Part shown: one piece after another, positions 8,713 to 17,317 of the stretch | How positions within the stretch are numbered: the first letter of the stretch is position 1 | Layout of the letters: the number at the start of each line of letters is the position of its first letter | Assembly: GCA_036343635.1 (NCBI GenBank) | Contig: JAYYVF010000118.1 | Location: 42,006-106,005, forward strand | DNA: 64,000 bases | DNA from: GCA-2693325 sp036343635 | Lineage (GTDB): Bacteria > Latescibacterota > UBA2968 > UBA8231 | Direction of reading: 5' to 3' | Translations under genes and position numbers: made by a program | Notes under the pieces: generated by a model | Told to the model about the DNA's origin: nothing | Database searches by the model: none | Seen by the model: only the letters and a program-made list of their open reading frames with translations

Positions 8713-10194
8713 ATGGCCAAGGTATTACCCAACCCTTCACACAGCTTAAAAGAATTTCGTATTCTTCCCGGCTACACCCCCAAAGACGGGAATGCACCAA
8801 ACGTGCAACTTACCACTCGCTTGTGCCAAAAAGGCGAACAGTTTATCGAATTGAGCACACCCTTTCTAAGTGCGGCCATGCAAGCGGTGACCGGTGTAGA
8901 TATGGCAATATCCCTTGCTCAATTAGGTGGGATCGGCATCCTACCTGTAAGCCAAACAATTGATGAACAATGTACGAAAGTTGGTCAAGTAAAGAGATTT
9001 AAAGCTGGATTTCAAACTGACATAATAACCCTCTCACCACGTCAAAATATATCTGATGTCCTCTCCATAATACAAGACACTGGATACACAACTTTTCCCG
9101 TCACTGAAAGTGGAACGTTTCACGATAAACTTATTGGCATCCTAACAGACAAGGATTTCGATGAACGGCGTGACCTTTCCGTTCAAGTCAGTGAGCGCAT
9201 GAAAACAGACGTACAGTTTGGAACGGAAGTTACTGAACTGCGGCCGGCAAATGATTTGATGATTAAACTTGGACGAGGATTTCTCCCCATTCTTTCTAAA
9301 GATGGAATCTTGCAAACGGTCGTTTTTAAAAAAGACCTAGACAAGCACTTAAGACATCCAAATGAATCAATCGATGAACAAAAACGCCTGCTCGTGGGTG
9401 CAGCCGTTTCCACCCACGCAGAAGATCGAGAGCGTGCTCAAGAACTCATCGCAAATGGAGTAGATGTCCTATTCCTCGATGCTTCAGACGGACACACCGA
9501 ACACCAGGGCGAAATGATTGACTTCATTAAAAAACATTCGAATACCCCTGTGGTTGGTGGTAACATTGTAACGAGTGAGGGCTTCCGTTTTCTAGTAGAC
9601 TCTGGCGCAGATGCTGTGAAGATAGGTATGGGCATAGGCTCGGGATGCACGACTCAGGAAGTAAAAGCTACGGGACGGGGTCAAGGCACTGCTCTCATGG
9701 AAGTTGGAAAAATTCGGCAAGATTTTGTCAATAAAAGTGGCCATTATATACCTCTTATTGCTGATGGTGGGATTTCTGGGCCCGCAGATATGTCGGTAGC
9801 CTTAGCCTTAGGAGCTGACACATTGATGATGGGCAACTTCTTTGCTCGCTACACTGAAAGTCATGGCAGCTTAATGCGAAATACTGCGGGTGAAATAGTT
9901 AAGGAATATTGGATGGAGGGCAGCATGCGCGCTCATAACATGCGACGTTACACTCAAACAAAAGAAAATTTCTTCGAAGAGGGTATTTCAGGATATGTCC
10001 CTCACGTTGGTTCGATTTTCGACAAGCTGCCAATGATAGTCCAGATGCTCCGAGCCACTTTAGCAACCGCGGGATGTAAGAGCATAGAGGAATTGCATTC
10101 TCATGCCATTCTTGAAATGCAATCTCCCTCAGCACTTTTGGATAGCAAAATACACAATATAGTTCCCATGAATATAGACCAACAAGTCCTCTAA
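8713..10194 (+). CDS. guaB: IMP dehydrogenase, divergent (protozoal/clostridial-like) form
   Basis: Oxidises IMP to XMP with NAD, the committed step to GMP. The 493-residue protein has a TIM barrel interrupted by two CBS modules (about residues 100-215). The catalytic loop is MGIGSGCTTQE with Cys312, the substrate loop is IADGGI (349-354), and the active-site flap has RRY at 411-413. Several positions differ from common bacterial GuaB: SAAMQAVTG (53-61) instead of SAPMDTVTE, and KATGRGQGTAL after the catalytic loop, resembling the clade that includes trypanosomatid and some clostridial enzymes. GAGAGGAA precedes the ATG. A CBS-containing GMP reductase is an alternative but less likely. It is 17 bases from the next gene on the same strand. 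Confidence 0.85.
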   Translation: MAKVLPNPSHSLKEFRILPGYTPKDGNAPNVQLTTRLCQKGEQFIELSTPFLSAAMQAVTGVDMAISLAQLGGIGILPVSQTIDEQCTKVGQVKRFKAGFQTDIITLSPRQNISDVLSIIQDTGYTTFPVTESGTFHDKLIGILTDKDFDERRDLSVQVSERMKTDVQFGTEVTELRPANDLMIKLGRGFLPILSKDGILQTVVFKKDLDKHLRHPNESIDEQKRLLVGAAVSTHAEDRERAQELIANGVDVLFLDASDGHTEHQGEMIDFIKKHSNTPVVGGNIVTSEGFRFLVDSGADAVKIGMGIGSGCTTQEVKATGRGQGTALMEVGKIRQDFVNKSGHYIPLIADGGISGPADMSVALALGADTLMMGNFFARYTESHGSLMRNTAGEIVKEYWMEGSMRAHNMRRYTQTKENFFEEGISGYVPHVGSIFDKLPMIVQMLRATLATAGCKSIEELHSHAILEMQSPSALLDSKIHNIVPMNIDQQVL

Positions 10195-10210
10195 TTGGAG
10201 CCCGAATAGG

Positions 10211-10927
10211 ATGAAGATTCTACTTTCAGGTGCCAGTGATCCGTTCGCTTTCGTATTGTCAAGTGCTCTACGAAAAAAACACGAAATTCGTTTAACAGAC
10301 ACCGTCCAGATTGAGACAGATTTCGAATTTGTTACGTCCAAACTCGATCACGATGAGACAACTGACCATTTAGTAAAAGACGTGGATGTGTTAATTTGCC
10401 TACCATATTCTCCTCGCGCCAAGGACCACGAAACAGATTGGATCGATGTAACTACGCGTCGTCAGTATAATCTACTCTCAGCTGCAGCAACTGCTAACGT
10501 GTCCCAAATCATTGCTATCAGCACCCTTGACCTTATGACTCCTTACGATAAGGACATGACGGTAACGGAAGACTGGAAGCCGTTACCCAGTACAGATCCT
10601 GAAATACTTGGAGCACATTTAACCGAATTTGTAGCCAGGGAATTTGCCCATAGCAATACTTTAAACGTAACCATACTTCGCTTGGGTCACTTAATACAAG
10701 AACAAGGTGCTGAAGACGAACAATATGATCCAATGTGGATAGAGGAATCGGATGCTGCTGTGGCCATCTCCTTATTAATCGAGCAAGATTTTTTACCGAG
10801 TCCTCCACAAATTCCATATAGGGTCTTACACCTTCAATCCGTCTCTAAATTTTCACGCTTTTCATCTCAGCGGACTTGCGACCTCCTTGACTTTATCCCG
10901 CAACAAGGATTCGAGAAAAATCAATGA
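10211..10927 (+). CDS. Divergent SDR-fold (epimerase-like) protein
   Basis: Protein of 238 residues with a Rossmann start MKILLSGASDPFAF and a strand pattern like extended short-chain dehydrogenases (VDVLICLPYS near residue 60, IIAISTLDL near 100). The GxxGxxG nucleotide motif is degraded and I find no YxxxK catalytic pair in the expected place, so it may bind a nucleotide or sugar without normal catalysis. It overlaps the next SDR gene by four bases (ATGA), which suggests the two act together, perhaps as a heterodimer. It is the first gene of the operon that carries phosphonate-type oxidoreductases. The function is not recognised. Confidence 0.65.
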   Translation: MKILLSGASDPFAFVLSSALRKKHEIRLTDTVQIETDFEFVTSKLDHDETTDHLVKDVDVLICLPYSPRAKDHETDWIDVTTRRQYNLLSAAATANVSQIIAISTLDLMTPYDKDMTVTEDWKPLPSTDPEILGAHLTEFVAREFAHSNTLNVTILRLGHLIQEQGAEDEQYDPMWIEESDAAVAISLLIEQDFLPSPPQIPYRVLHLQSVSKFSRFSSQRTCDLLDFIPQQGFEKNQ

Positions 10928-11658
10928 AAGTTCTTCTGTTAGGCGGTAACGGTTTTTTGGGTCCACATGTAGTCAAAGAGTTGGAGGGAGACTACAGCCT
11001 ACGCATCACAGATATTGTAGAAATAGACAGCCCCCATGAAACTATGTGTGTGGACGTTAGCGATATTGACCAGGTAAGAAGAGCCGCTGAAGGCACCGAT
11101 GTAATTGTCAATTGCTCAGTCCTTCGGCCAGATCGAAAATTAGCGTTTGATGTTAATACAATGGGGACCTACAATGCGATAAAAACGGCCGTTGAGCTTG
11201 AACATAAACGTTTCATTAATACGGGACCGCATTTTACGCAAGTAGGTCCCAGTTATGAAAATTTTGATTTCGAGATCTCAGAAGACGTGCCGCTTCACTC
11301 GGGCCTGAATCTATATGCACACAGCAAATCTATTGGACAGGAAATTTGTCAAGTGTTTAGTGATAATCACGACATAAATGTTCTTACAATGTTGTTTTTA
11401 AGCTTCCGAGAACCCGAACCAAATCCTAGCGAATTTGGAGGAAACACTAATCCATTCTCGGTAACTTTCCGAGATGCTGCCCGTGCAATACGCAAAGGCT
11501 TGGAAACAGATTTAAACGCTCTGCCTTCACGATGCGAAATCTTTTTCATCACGACGGACACGCCCCACGGACGTTACCGTAATGTTAAGGCAAGAACGCT
11601 TTTAAAGTGGGAACCACAAGACAAACTAGAGAAGTACTGGCGTAAGAAAAAAACCTGA
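10924..11658 (+). CDS. NAD-dependent epimerase/dehydratase-like SDR
   Basis: Extended SDR of 244 residues with a good nucleotide motif GGNGFLG (7-13), an acidic residue at the end of beta-2 (TDI, 30-31), and the catalytic pair Tyr131/Lys135 in YAHSK. It is shorter than typical sugar-nucleotide epimerases (about 300 residues) and lacks much of the C-terminal substrate domain. The gene is translationally coupled to the preceding degenerate SDR and ends four bases before the alcohol dehydrogenase. Context suggests a step in the same catabolic route as the two following oxidoreductases, but the substrate is unknown. Confidence 0.75.
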   Translation: MKVLLLGGNGFLGPHVVKELEGDYSLRITDIVEIDSPHETMCVDVSDIDQVRRAAEGTDVIVNCSVLRPDRKLAFDVNTMGTYNAIKTAVELEHKRFINTGPHFTQVGPSYENFDFEISEDVPLHSGLNLYAHSKSIGQEICQVFSDNHDINVLTMLFLSFREPEPNPSEFGGNTNPFSVTFRDAARAIRKGLETDLNALPSRCEIFFITTDTPHGRYRNVKARTLLKWEPQDKLEKYWRKKKT

Positions 11659-11662
11659 AACC

Positions 11663-12700
11663 ATGGCATATGCTCAAGTTTTTGTAGGTGCAGACCTACC
11701 TCTAGAAAAAGAGGAGAAACCACTTCCAAAAACGCTTGGCGATGGACAGATGTTGGTTCGCATTACATTGGCCACTATTTGTGGATCGGATTTGCATACA
11801 CTATCGGGTCAACGTCAAGAAAAAACTCCATGTATATTAGGTCATGAGGCCGTCGGTCGTATTGTGGCAACTGGGGGGAAACGTGAGACTTGGAAACGGG
11901 GTCAACGTGTAACCTGGTCAATAGCCGACAGTTGTGGCGATTGCGTTGCCTGTTTGGATTTCGCCTTACCCGAAAAATGCCACAAACTTTTCAAATATGG
12001 CCACGCTACCCTGGAAGACGGTTCGGGCTTAAATGGATGTTACGCCAGCCACATAGTTATCCGAGGAGGAACCCGCGTCGTCAAAGTGCCTGAAGATTTA
12101 AGTGACGCAGTAGTAGCTCCGGCAAACTGCGCCCTGGCCACTATGGTCAACGCAACATCAGACCTACCGACTCCCTGCAATTCCGCATTAATACAAGGTT
12201 CAGGCTTACTGGGTATCTACGCTTGTGCATTACTCCATCAACGAGGTATTCCTCGTATTTACTGCATGGATCAAATACCCTCAAGACGTGAGTATAGTGA
12301 AAAATTTGGTGGTATACCCATCGAACATGTTGAACAGATTTATTCCCGCGAACCCAACGGGGTTGATTTGGCAATCGAAGTAACCGGAGCTCCCCAAATA
12401 CTAGGTGAGGGGGTTTCTGCACTTAGAGTAGGTGGCCACTACGTATTCGTAGGCATGGTGCATCCGGATAGCATGTTACCTATCACTGGCGAACAGATCA
12501 TTCGTAAATGCCTCCGTATACGCGGAGTTCATAATTACGGTCCTCAGCACCTGGAAACAGCCATTAAGTTCCTACAACAAACCCAACATTACTACCCCTA
12601 TGAAGACCTTGTCCGACCACCACTTTCCTTAACTGAGTTACCTACAGCAATCAAAATAGCCGAATCAAAACAATTCTTTAGAGTCGCGGTCAAACCATAA
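11663..12700 (+). CDS. Zinc alcohol dehydrogenase of the phosphonate-associated (HpnZ/TIGR03366-like) type
   Basis: Medium-chain dehydrogenase of 345 residues. Catalytic-zinc residues Cys40 and His61-Glu62 are present in LATICGSDLHTLSG and LGHEAVG. A structural-zinc lobe follows with Cys91, Cys94, Cys97 and Cys106. The stretch RVTWSIADSCGDC, LFKYGH and VAPANCALAT matches my memory of the family found beside phosphonate catabolism genes (HpnZ). The probable role is oxidation or reduction of an alcohol or aldehyde in organophosphonate breakdown; this is inference from family and from the adjacent HpnW-like gene. The segment between zinc ligands three and four is one residue longer than usual. 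It is spaced 4 and 11 bases from its neighbours. Confidence 0.8.
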   Translation: MAYAQVFVGADLPLEKEEKPLPKTLGDGQMLVRITLATICGSDLHTLSGQRQEKTPCILGHEAVGRIVATGGKRETWKRGQRVTWSIADSCGDCVACLDFALPEKCHKLFKYGHATLEDGSGLNGCYASHIVIRGGTRVVKVPEDLSDAVVAPANCALATMVNATSDLPTPCNSALIQGSGLLGIYACALLHQRGIPRIYCMDQIPSRREYSEKFGGIPIEHVEQIYSREPNGVDLAIEVTGAPQILGEGVSALRVGGHYVFVGMVHPDSMLPITGEQIIRKCLRIRGVHNYGPQHLETAIKFLQQTQHYYPYEDLVRPPLSLTELPTAIKIAESKQFFRVAVKP

Positions 12701-12711
12701 AAAATAATTGC

Positions 12712-13836
12712 ATGGAAAAAAAATGTGACGTTGCCATAGTTGGCGGAGGAATACTAGGAATTGCACATGCCTTCGAAGCTGCCAAACGAGGTCACTCTGT
12801 TGTGCTTTTTGAACGTTGTACCCAAGCACAAGGCGCTTCCGTTCGTAACTTTGGTCTGGTATGGCCTATTGGACAAAGTCCCGGAATAGTTTATCAAAGA
12901 GCATTGCGCACACGCGAGCGATGGTTAGACATAGCCCCAAAAGCAAAAATTTGGCACAGAAAAACAGGTTCGCTACACCTTGCTTACGCCTCGGACGAAT
13001 GGGACATTCTATGCGAATTCAGAGACCTTGCCCCTACCTTAGGATACAAAGTTGAGTTACTTAATGCTCAAAGAACACTGGCCACTGGCGAAGGCATTCG
13101 TCCCGATGGATTACGTGGCAGCCTTTGGAGCGAAAATGAGCTATGCATCGATCCCCGCCAAGCTATGATTCAATTACCAATCTTTCTTTCTACCAATTAC
13201 AACGTAGACCTGCGTTATTCAACACACGTCTACGCAATTGACCACCCACATGTCTATACATCTCAAGGTACCTGGGAAGTTCAACGATCAATCGTATGCA
13301 ACGGTGATGACTTTGAGAGCTTGTACCCTAATATTTTCCGGTCAAGTAATATTACGAGATGTAAACTACAAATGATGCGTACTTCGCCTCAACCAGAGAA
13401 TTGGAGATTAGGGCCTACCGTCGCTGCGGGACTTACACTACGACATTATGATTCATTTAAAAGCTGTACCGCCTTAGCCTCATATTCAAACCGGATCGCT
13501 AAAGAATCGCCAGAATATGACCAATGGGGTATTCATGTTTTGGCCTCCCAAAATGGCGCGGGCGAAATCTTGATTGGCGATTCTCATGAATACGAATGGC
13601 AACCATCTATTTTCGATCAACCCTTAATTGACGAGCTTATATTAGATTATCTTAAATCTTTTCTTGTTGTACCTTCTTTAAAAATTACTCAGCGTTGGCA
13701 TGGCATCTATGCTAAACTTCCAGGCCAATCAGAATTCGTAGCCTATCCAGACGAAGAGGTAACCATTGTTAATGGTGTAGGGGGAGCGGGCATGACCACA
13801 GCATTTGGATTAGCGGAAGAAATATTTAATCAATGA
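12712..13836 (+). CDS. FAD-dependent oxidoreductase of the phosphonate-associated (HpnW/PbfD, TIGR03364-like) family
   Basis: DAO-type flavoenzyme of 374 residues. The FAD-binding motif VAIVGGGILGIAHA lies at residues 8-21, and QGASVRNFGLVWPIGQ (41-56) and CKLQMMRT follow. The C-terminal NGVGGAGMTTAFGLAEE is the second FAD-binding element. These blocks match the family recurrent in bacterial phosphonate-degradation clusters, where members oxidatively deaminate aminoethylphosphonate or its N-methyl form to phosphonoacetaldehyde. No phnX, phnA or phnWX-type gene is visible within this window, so the downstream C-P cleavage step, if any, lies elsewhere. It is the last gene of a tightly spaced four-gene operon (10211-13836). 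Confidence 0.85.
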   Translation: MEKKCDVAIVGGGILGIAHAFEAAKRGHSVVLFERCTQAQGASVRNFGLVWPIGQSPGIVYQRALRTRERWLDIAPKAKIWHRKTGSLHLAYASDEWDILCEFRDLAPTLGYKVELLNAQRTLATGEGIRPDGLRGSLWSENELCIDPRQAMIQLPIFLSTNYNVDLRYSTHVYAIDHPHVYTSQGTWEVQRSIVCNGDDFESLYPNIFRSSNITRCKLQMMRTSPQPENWRLGPTVAAGLTLRHYDSFKSCTALASYSNRIAKESPEYDQWGIHVLASQNGAGEILIGDSHEYEWQPSIFDQPLIDELILDYLKSFLVVPSLKITQRWHGIYAKLPGQSEFVAYPDEEVTIVNGVGGAGMTTAFGLAEEIFNQ

Positions 13837-13870
13837 ATTTTGATCAACTGTACAGGATAAGGAGCACGGC

Positions 13871-14683
13871 ATGAAAGTTCGTGAAAATATCTATTACCTA
13901 CTCGAGCCTGGCGACGATAAAGGGCGAGCCGTCGACGCCGCTATAGTCTTACTAATATTTCTAAATATTATAGCTCTTGTCCTAGAGACCATCGATACGA
14001 TTCATGAACAATATTATGACTTGTTTAGTACCTTTGAACTCTTTTCACTAACAATTTTCACCCTAGAATATATTTTGAGATTATGGTCATGTACTACTAA
14101 TCCACGCTATTCGGACAATCCTGTTCGTGGTCGCATTCGCTTTGCACTGTCACCGTTAGCAATCATTGACGCCTTAGCTATACTCCCATTTTTTTTAGGT
14201 CTGATGGGCGTCGACATGCGAGTGGTTAGGACAGTACGATTATTGCGTGTTTTTCGAATCGTCAAATTAGCACGCTATTCACGGGCTCTCAGACTTCTTG
14301 GACAAGTAATAGTAGAACGAAAGGAAGAATTGATTAGTATTTTCTTTGTTTTAATAACACTCCTAATCGTCTCTTCCTCATTGATGTATTTTGTCGAGCA
14401 TGAAGTTCAACCAGATGTCTTCCCCAACATTCCGGCAACGATGTGGTGGGGTATAATAACACTAACTACTGTTGGATACGGAGACACCTACCCCGTTACG
14501 GCTGCAGGTCAATCAGTTGCCGCAGTAATTGCTATATTAGGCATTGGCATGTTTGCACTTCCTGCGGGCATTCTTGGTGCTGCATTCACAGAAGCATTAG
14601 CCAATATGCGAACGGAAAACAAAAAAAATGGCCCCGACCCTCTGTGTCCTCATTGCGGGAAAAACATCCATCAACAACAGTGA
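13871..14683 (+). CDS. Voltage-gated potassium channel (ion transporter family)
   Basis: Inner-membrane six-helix cation channel of 270 residues. S1-S3 lie at about 22-110, the voltage-sensor S4 has regularly spaced arginines in RVVRTVRLLRVFRIVKLAR (117-135), and the pore contains the potassium selectivity filter TVGYGD (200-205). S6 ends near residue 245. A short tail finishes with CPHCG (259-263), half of a zinc-ribbon-like motif, unusual but seen in some prokaryotic channels. A strong AAGGAG lies six bases before the ATG. It starts 34 bases after the FAD enzyme; co-transcription is possible, functional linkage is not evident. Confidence 0.9.
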   Translation: MKVRENIYYLLEPGDDKGRAVDAAIVLLIFLNIIALVLETIDTIHEQYYDLFSTFELFSLTIFTLEYILRLWSCTTNPRYSDNPVRGRIRFALSPLAIIDALAILPFFLGLMGVDMRVVRTVRLLRVFRIVKLARYSRALRLLGQVIVERKEELISIFFVLITLLIVSSSLMYFVEHEVQPDVFPNIPATMWWGIITLTTVGYGDTYPVTAAGQSVAAVIAILGIGMFALPAGILGAAFTEALANMRTENKKNGPDPLCPHCGKNIHQQQ

Positions 14684-14748
14684 TTGGACTAAGGGTATAG
14701 TAAACATAAATCTTAATAGTCATACCCAATATTCAGACACTAAAAGAT

Positions 14749-15792
14749 TTATAATTCAGAAAGATTTATTTTTCGGCCTTTCGTTAAACTCATCTGTACT
14801 GCTTCGGTAAATTCCATATAACGAAGCCCGTCTGTAAAATTTGTGTGAGTCACGGGTTTACCAAGCCTAATTGCGTCTACAAATTCCTCCTCGACCCGCC
14901 ACCCGTTACGGGGCTGCTCAGACAATTCCAACAAACGAAGCGCTTCATCGTTCTCCCCTGCGACCCAAACTTTCCCGGGATTAAATGCTGAACCACCTTC
15001 CATTTTGAAACTACCCTTTGTTCCATAGAATTCGAAAGTAAAGCTATCGCCGAGTCGAGCAACACTGCTTAAATGATAGACCGCCGTAGCACCACTTTCC
15101 ATCTCAGAAACAACTCCAATACTTTCCGGAACATCTGCCATCCCTGACAGACCAGTCTCCGGATCAACTCGATCACGCGTAAAAATAGCACCGTGAGCAA
15201 TAACTGACTTTTCGTGGCCAGCATAGCGCCTCACGGTCTCATTAAAGATCCCGAGGGCCATTATATTTTGACCCGACAAATCACGTCTTTGACGCCAATG
15301 TAAAGGTGCTTCGGGGTCAAATCCGCCAGCTAGCCCGCGCACCTCTATCTCCAATATTTGACCGAAAAAACCATCCTCGAGCATGCTCAACAGCGTCGGC
15401 TCAGCTGTGAGATAAAATGGTGCTGGCACAATCATCGCAACACAATCACTACGCTCGGCCTCATAATGCATAGCTTGGGCTTCTTTTAAATTCATACACA
15501 TACGAGCTTCGGTAAGAACATGCTTTCCAGCCGACAACGCGGCTATCGTTATCGGACCATGTAAATACGGCCACGTACCTATACACACGGCATCAATCTG
15601 ATCACTGCTGACTAATTCATTCCAGTCATTATGAACAATAGGGATACCAAACTCCTCCGCAACTTTTTTACCTGAGGCTTCCGTCCGGTTGCACACAGCA
15701 ACAACCTCTACGTCCTCAATATCTTGAAAACCGGGAATATGCTGCAGGCGTGTATTCTCCCCAGCCCCGACAATACCTATTCGCAGTGTCAT
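14749..15792 (-). CDS. Gfo/Idh/MocA-family oxidoreductase with altered EKP motif
   Basis: Probable NAD(P)-dependent dehydrogenase of sugars or related polyols, 347 residues, with an N-terminal Rossmann domain (GIVGAGENT, residues 6-14) and a C-terminal alpha/beta substrate domain. The conserved EKP segment that normally carries the catalytic or cofactor-contacting Lys reads EAR (95-97) in VLTEARMCM, so the Lys is missing; the other two complete family members in this window keep KP. It may therefore use a different mechanism or be a binding protein. It lies 40 bases downstream of the M81 peptidase gene on the same strand, suggesting a shared operon. Confidence 0.85.
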   Translation of the reverse strand: MTLRIGIVGAGENTRLQHIPGFQDIEDVEVVAVCNRTEASGKKVAEEFGIPIVHNDWNELVSSDQIDAVCIGTWPYLHGPITIAALSAGKHVLTEARMCMNLKEAQAMHYEAERSDCVAMIVPAPFYLTAEPTLLSMLEDGFFGQILEIEVRGLAGGFDPEAPLHWRQRRDLSGQNIMALGIFNETVRRYAGHEKSVIAHGAIFTRDRVDPETGLSGMADVPESIGVVSEMESGATAVYHLSSVARLGDSFTFEFYGTKGSFKMEGGSAFNPGKVWVAGENDEALRLLELSEQPRNGWRVEEEFVDAIRLGKPVTHTNFTDGLRYMEFTEAVQMSLTKGRKINLSEL

Positions 15793-15832
15793 ATTTACTC
15801 CTAATTAAGTGATTAATTTCCAAGTTAATAAT

Positions 15833-17290
15833 CTAATTTTGCCACTCATAGAGATTGCTTCGTGCAAACTCATATTGATCTTTGTTACGCAGTATGTCCG
15901 TGGCTCCTCCCGAAGCAACCTCAATAAGCTTAGTGCAGAATGGCTCATAGGCGGCACGCGGAGCAACCGCTCCCTTAGCAACTAAAATTCTGTGTTGAAG
16001 CGGTTGTATTCCAACACTCGTAATTTGATGAATGCTGTTTGGCGATGAACGAATACTATTGAGTACCAATAATCCTTTTCCATCAACATCAATTACAGCT
16101 GTACGCCCCTGATCAAAACGGCGACCTCCTCCATGGCGTCGTTCCATCTCTTCATATATTCCATCGTGCAAAGTCCTTACTCTACCCGATATCTGACATG
16201 GCTCTCCGTGCATCTTATCTGTATGACCTCCTGCCAAAAAATCGACTCGTTCATTGATTCCTGCCTTAAAACATTTTTCAGCTCCCTCGGGATCCCACAA
16301 AGTACAAACCCATCCCTCGACAGACTGTACAAGTAATTCATGTAAGATGAAAGTTGAGTCACCTGTTGATCCACCTCCGATATTGTCACCAAAGTCAAGT
16401 AAACACACAGGAAATTTATTACTATTCTTTGCCAGCTCTACAGCCTGTGCGGGATTCGGAACTTGTGGTATAAGCTCATCACGTAAATCCCACATTCGCT
16501 TACTTATTGATTGTGCATGAAGCTCTGCCAAATCAATATCCCCGTCCGTAACTACAACTATCGATGGACCCATATGAGGAACGTCGGCATACTGATAACC
16601 CGCTGCAATACTACAAGCGAGAATTCCAGGTTTTTGTTCCAAATCTTTAGCCATCTCCATAAGTGGCTGCATTGGAGCAGTGCTTGTGTTATGGAAATAT
16701 ATATTATAAACCAATTCTGGTTTTGCTAATGCCATAACAGGTTTTACTTTCCCGTGGATCGTATCAACCAGGATTGAAGCCGCCTGCAAACCTCTTTCTC
16801 GTTGATCAATGTGTGGATTAGTCTTGTAAACAACTAGTGCGTCAGCCATTTCAACGAGTTCGGGGGGAATGTTAGAATGATAGTCATGCGTAACAACCAT
16901 CGGAACATCCGAGCCTATTTGCTCTCGAACCCGTTTAACTGTTTCGGCATCTGCATGGGGAAACCCCTCGGCTACCATGGCGCCGTGCAAAGCCAACAGT
17001 ACTCCGTCTACGGACGGACCATTCTTTAAGCCAGCGAGAATCAAATCAACATTTTTTTCATATGCTTCCGTTGTGACGTGAGCCGCGGGAGTAGCCCCTG
17101 CAGCTATAATTGGAAAGATTTCGTAACCATATTTCTCCGCTCCAGCTATATAACCAGATAATTCATGAAAGGTATCTCGATAGTGACATATCAAATCCTG
17201 ACCCTCCGACAAATCGAAATCATTTACTCCAGTGGGTTGGGAAGAAAATGTATTTGACTCATGAGAAAAACCGGCTATTGCTACTCGCAT
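15833..17290 (-). CDS. M81-family metallopeptidase (MlrC-like)
   Basis: Zinc hydrolase of 485 residues of the MlrC family (MlrC, the last enzyme of microcystin degradation, is the named example). The N-terminus MRVAIAGFSHESNTFS with His10-Glu11-Ser-Asn is the family hallmark, followed by LLALHGAMV, VVTHDYHSNIPPE and FGDNIGGGSTGDST, all expected active-site loops. In non-degraders of microcystin, such genes are common in catabolic operons and the substrate is unknown. It has a Gfo/Idh/MocA gene 40 bases downstream and a TauE/SafE-like exporter gene 27 bases upstream, all on the minus strand. Confidence 0.9.
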   Translation of the reverse strand: MRVAIAGFSHESNTFSSQPTGVNDFDLSEGQDLICHYRDTFHELSGYIAGAEKYGYEIFPIIAAGATPAAHVTTEAYEKNVDLILAGLKNGPSVDGVLLALHGAMVAEGFPHADAETVKRVREQIGSDVPMVVTHDYHSNIPPELVEMADALVVYKTNPHIDQRERGLQAASILVDTIHGKVKPVMALAKPELVYNIYFHNTSTAPMQPLMEMAKDLEQKPGILACSIAAGYQYADVPHMGPSIVVVTDGDIDLAELHAQSISKRMWDLRDELIPQVPNPAQAVELAKNSNKFPVCLLDFGDNIGGGSTGDSTFILHELLVQSVEGWVCTLWDPEGAEKCFKAGINERVDFLAGGHTDKMHGEPCQISGRVRTLHDGIYEEMERRHGGGRRFDQGRTAVIDVDGKGLLVLNSIRSSPNSIHQITSVGIQPLQHRILVAKGAVAPRAAYEPFCTKLIEVASGGATDILRNKDQYEFARSNLYEWQN

Positions 17291-17317
17291 TTAGTATCTC
17301 CCTTAACGTTTTAGTCT

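Noticed and set aside
14693..14727. Hairpin GGGTAT/ATACCC after the potassium channel gene as terminator
   Set aside because: The arms are six bases with a 23-base loop and no T-tract, too weak to call.
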